Source: Flavihumibacter sp. UBA7668 (lineage in GTDB: Bacteria; Bacteroidota; Bacteroidia; Chitinophagales; Chitinophagaceae). From it: a DNA stretch of 64,000 nt. The position numbers were made by a program, and so were the translations under genes. Within the stretch, counting starts at the first letter, position 1, and every line of letters begins with the position of its first letter. The notes below the pieces were generated by a model, which saw only the letters and a list, made by a program, of their open reading frames with translations, searched no databases and was not told the origin of the DNA. Location: the NCBI RefSeq assembly GCF_002483205.1, contig NZ_DLHM01000006.1, positions 62,001 through 126,000 on the forward strand, in the 5' to 3' direction. Of the stretch, positions 61,602-64,000 are shown piece after piece.

Positions 61602-62936
61602 ATGAAGCCTGCCAATAAAAAATCCCTCTTCAAAGCAGAAGATGGAACCAGTTATCTCTTGCCCTTTGTGTTTATCTGCAGCCTTTTTTTACTATGGGGA
61701 TTTGCTCATGGATTTCTGGATGTACTTGACAAACATTTTCAGGACCTGCTGCATGTATCCAAAGCGCAAAGTGGATTTGTACAGTTCTCTCTGTATATAG
61801 GCTATCTGGCAATGGCCATTCCAGCCGGCTTGTTTATCAAACGATTCGGCTACCAGCGGGGAATATTATTTGGACTGAGTCTGTTTGCCATTGGAGCTTT
61901 CCTGTTTTATCCGGCTGCAAAACTGGAAGCATTTATTCCGTTCCTGTTGGCACTTTTTGTGCTGGCATGCGGATTAGCTTTTTTGGAAACAGCCGCCAAT
62001 CCGTACTCCACTGTATTAGGAGCAAAAGAGCAGGGTGCACGCCGGATTAATATTTCCCAGTCGTTCAATGGATTGGGTTGGATACTTGGTCCATTGATTG
62101 GAGGACTTGTCATCTTTGGTGCAGACACTGTTGGCGAAGAAGAAAAATTTGATTCGCTGGTACAACCTTATATGGCAATCGGACTGGTAGTTGTGGTGGT
62201 TGCAATTCTCTTTCTGTTCATCAAATTGCCGGAAATAAAGGAAGAGAAAGGCCAGGAAACCGAAGAAGATCCTCCCATGAGGAACCTGCTGAAACATCCG
62301 GCCTTTATTGCAGCAGTTGTTGCACAATTTTTGTACGTGGCAGCACAAACCGGAACCAATTCTTTTTTTATCAATTATGTTATTGATGCCATACCGAATT
62401 TGAAATCTCCCATTAGTTCCATTATGCAGGAGCTTGGTTCATTTGGTTCTTTCTTTATGCCAAAAAATAATGAACAGGCAGCATCCCTTATTCTGGCAAT
62501 TGGTGGCATGGGCGCATTCTGGCTGGGTAGGTTGAGCGGTTCCTATCTGATGAAATATTTTGCACCCCATCGGATGCTTGGAATTTATGCCATCGTTAAT
62601 GTAGTACTGGTTGCATTGGTATTACTCGACAGTGGCTGGTTATCCGTAATAGCTTTATTCAGCACCTATTTCTTTATGTCAATTATGTTTCCAACCATCT
62701 TTGCCTTAGGTATTTCAGATCTTGGAAGCCTTACCAAAAAAGGAGCTTCCTTTCTGGTAATGGCCGTTGCAGGTGGCGCTTTTTGTCCGCCTGTAATGGG
62801 ATTAATTGCCGATCATTCCTCCATGGCTACAGGATTTATTTTACCGCTTGGCTGTTTTGCTTTTATTGCCTGGTATGCTTTCCGCGGAGTAGGAAAATCA
62901 GCGAAGCAGGCTACTGTCAGTTTTAATCAGCATTAA
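61602..62936 (+). CDS. fucP: FucP-like MFS sugar:proton symporter
   Basis: A 445-residue MFS permease with 12 membrane helices and the FucP hallmarks: FLLWGFAHGFLDVLDKHFQ (membrane Asp equivalent to the proton-site Asp), LYIGYLAMAIPAGLFIKRFGYQRGILFGLSLFAIGAFLFYPAA, and FLETAANPYSTVLG (Glu in helix 4). E. coli FucP takes up L-fucose and also D-arabinose. ATG 61602 gives the normal N terminus; a longer frame reaches into fucI. Last gene of the LacI-controlled operon, ending four bases before the convergent GTPase gene. Confidence 0.92.
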   Translation: MKPANKKSLFKAEDGTSYLLPFVFICSLFLLWGFAHGFLDVLDKHFQDLLHVSKAQSGFVQFSLYIGYLAMAIPAGLFIKRFGYQRGILFGLSLFAIGAFLFYPAAKLEAFIPFLLALFVLACGLAFLETAANPYSTVLGAKEQGARRINISQSFNGLGWILGPLIGGLVIFGADTVGEEEKFDSLVQPYMAIGLVVVVVAILFLFIKLPEIKEEKGQETEEDPPMRNLLKHPAFIAAVVAQFLYVAAQTGTNSFFINYVIDAIPNLKSPISSIMQELGSFGSFFMPKNNEQAASLILAIGGMGAFWLGRLSGSYLMKYFAPHRMLGIYAIVNVVLVALVLLDSGWLSVIALFSTYFFMSIMFPTIFALGISDLGSLTKKGASFLVMAVAGGAFCPPVMGLIADHSSMATGFILPLGCFAFIAWYAFRGVGKSAKQATVSFNQH

Positions 62937-62940
62937 GCAA

Positions 62941-64000
62941 TCAACTGGAGATCCGGTGTGTAGGAGTGGGAAAGCCTGGTTGAAAGGCAGCCATTTCCTT
63001 CACCCGGATTTGCATGTCTTGCTGCTCCGATACCAACTTATAAATCGATTCTGATACCAGCTGATGCAGGTGTTCAGGAACAGTCTGGATGCGTGCATTA
63101 ATCAGTAAGCCGACTGAATAAATTTTTTCTTCGCTTACAGATAATGGTTCCCAGGCTTTATCCATGTTGGTAAAGCTGATTTTTTCCTGGTGCTTGCCAT
63201 ATGTAAGAAAAAATTTAAGATGACCAATGGGTAAATAATGTTCTTTCAGTTTCCTGTAAATACCTTCCATGAGCTGGTGTGTAAGTGCAGGAGCTGTACC
63301 TTTATCCGATTCAATTTCCAATTCTTCATCCAGCCAGGCCAGCATGGCTTCCCCCTTGCCATAAATGGAATAATCGATTTCCAGTGATCTTCTCTTTTCT
63401 GCGGGTTCAAATTGCTCAATAGCACTGAGCCATTCCAAAACATCCTCCGGATTGTTGGAGTTTTGAAATAAAACCTGCTTTCCCGGAAACATATTCAACA
63501 ACAGTTGGTGAAGCGTTTCCCATTCCTCTTCTTTCAGCAAATCCACCTTACTGATAACCAGGATATCGGCTTCTTCCAGTTGCTTATCATATATGTATTG
63601 GACTGTGCTGTCAAATTGAAGGGATCCATGGTGGGCAATTTTCAACAACATACCGGCATCCGCAAAAATGCTTACCACAACAGTTGCCTCAGGTCTGAAT
63701 TGCAATAATGGATTTACCACCGTTGCAATCAAGTCGGTACAGGATCCTACTGATTCAGCAAATATGATTTCCGGCTCAAACTGATTCGATATACTATTGA
63801 GGTGTTTATCCAATTCCGGAAAACGGCAGCAAAAACATCCATTACGCACTTCGCAAACCGGAAAATTTTCCGCTTTCATATAGGCACTGTCTACCTGCTG
63901 CATTCCCTGATCATTGGTAATTACAGCAGCCTTTCTATCCATGCCATAGAGTATACCACAGGCTTGGCGTATAGCCGTACTTTTTCCGCTTCCCAGAAAT
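62941..64000 (-). CDS. COG0523 (CobW-like) G3E GTPase, 5' end outside window
   Basis: At least 353 residues of a metal-handling GTPase; the frame is open to the last base on the minus strand. The Walker A motif GSGKST begins in the last 15 bases of the window, followed by TAIRQACGILYGMDRKAAVITNDQG. The COG0523 metal motif CxCC is at NGCFCCRFP, Walker B-like part at EIIFAESVGSCTDL, and the base-recognition motif reads ISKVDLL (usual NKxD with Ser for Asn). A long C-terminal domain (about 190-353) ends in PTPTHRISS. The family delivers zinc or cobalt to targets. The Met at 63942 is internal, not the start. No target gene adjoins. Confidence 0.85.
   Translation of the reverse strand, partial: FLGSGKSTAIRQACGILYGMDRKAAVITNDQGMQQVDSAYMKAENFPVCEVRNGCFCCRFPELDKHLNSISNQFEPEIIFAESVGSCTDLIATVVNPLLQFRPEATVVVSIFADAGMLLKIAHHGSLQFDSTVQYIYDKQLEEADILVISKVDLLKEEEWETLHQLLLNMFPGKQVLFQNSNNPEDVLEWLSAIEQFEPAEKRRSLEIDYSIYGKGEAMLAWLDEELEIESDKGTAPALTHQLMEGIYRKLKEHYLPIGHLKFFLTYGKHQEKISFTNMDKAWEPLSVSEEKIYSVGLLINARIQTVPEHLHQLVSESIYKLVSEQQDMQIRVKEMAAFQPGFPTPTHRISS

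Overview
The window is chromosomal DNA from a Bacteroidota bacterium, most likely a member of the Chitinophagaceae. The evidence is a SusC/SusD pair, several TonB-linked barrels and lipoproteins, TAnnTTTG-like -7 promoter boxes in place of the sigma70 type, weak Shine-Dalgarno sequences, the DUF177-rpmF-plsX order, and gene families common in that group (GH92, GH172/DUF2961, Y_Y_Y sensor kinases, LytS/LytTR pairs). No rRNA, tRNA, CRISPR array, phage or transposase gene was seen.

Layout. 0-6.6 kb: an envelope locus with an OmpR-type regulator (cut by the window edge), its kinase, a PAP2 phosphatase, an outer-membrane receptor and, convergent, an LTA-synthase-like phosphotransferase. 6.6-12 kb: housekeeping, with rnpB, an AlkC-like glycosylase, arfB, a CPBP-family protein that has lost catalytic residues, a chimeric gene remnant, and plsX-rpmF-DUF177. 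12-14.2 kb: a probable lysine-catabolic operon (saccharopine-family dehydrogenase plus DUF1338 2-oxoadipate decarboxylase) behind a leader peptide and terminator that look like an attenuator. 14.3-19.4 kb: a LytS/LytTR pair and a large propeller sensor kinase without the phospho-accepting histidine. 19.6-26.7 kb: glycosyltransferase, lipoprotein, hemerythrin-like protein, CrtI-like oxidoreductase, ACP, DoxX, cytochrome c and dienelactone hydrolase; three of the four copies of a palindromic intergenic repeat lie here. 26.8-38.3 kb: glycan use, with a clan GH-D-like hydrolase, a 2-hydroxyacid dehydrogenase, dodecin, SusC/SusD, a 16-unit heptamer repeat and GH92-LamG. 38.3-54.5 kb: an accessory stretch rich in regulators (Crp, AraC x3, LytTR) mixed with small enzymes, a decayed serine hydrolase, and a LytTR/NMO-like pair that is the least explained unit. 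54.5-62.9 kb: a LacI-controlled sugar operon. 62.9 kb to the end: a COG0523 GTPase cut by the window edge.

The best functional story is the 54.5-62.9 kb operon. AraB, a LacI regulator, GH172, a mutarotase-like lipoprotein, FucI and FucP form a complete theoretical route from alpha-D-arabinofuranosides through D-arabinose and D-ribulose to D-ribulose 5-phosphate. AAACGTTT palindromes lie ahead of both transcription blocks. The most novel-looking items are the attenuator at 12 kb, the NMO-like protein with a cysteine-rich tail next to a LytTR regulator with a degenerate receiver, and the histidine-less kinase.
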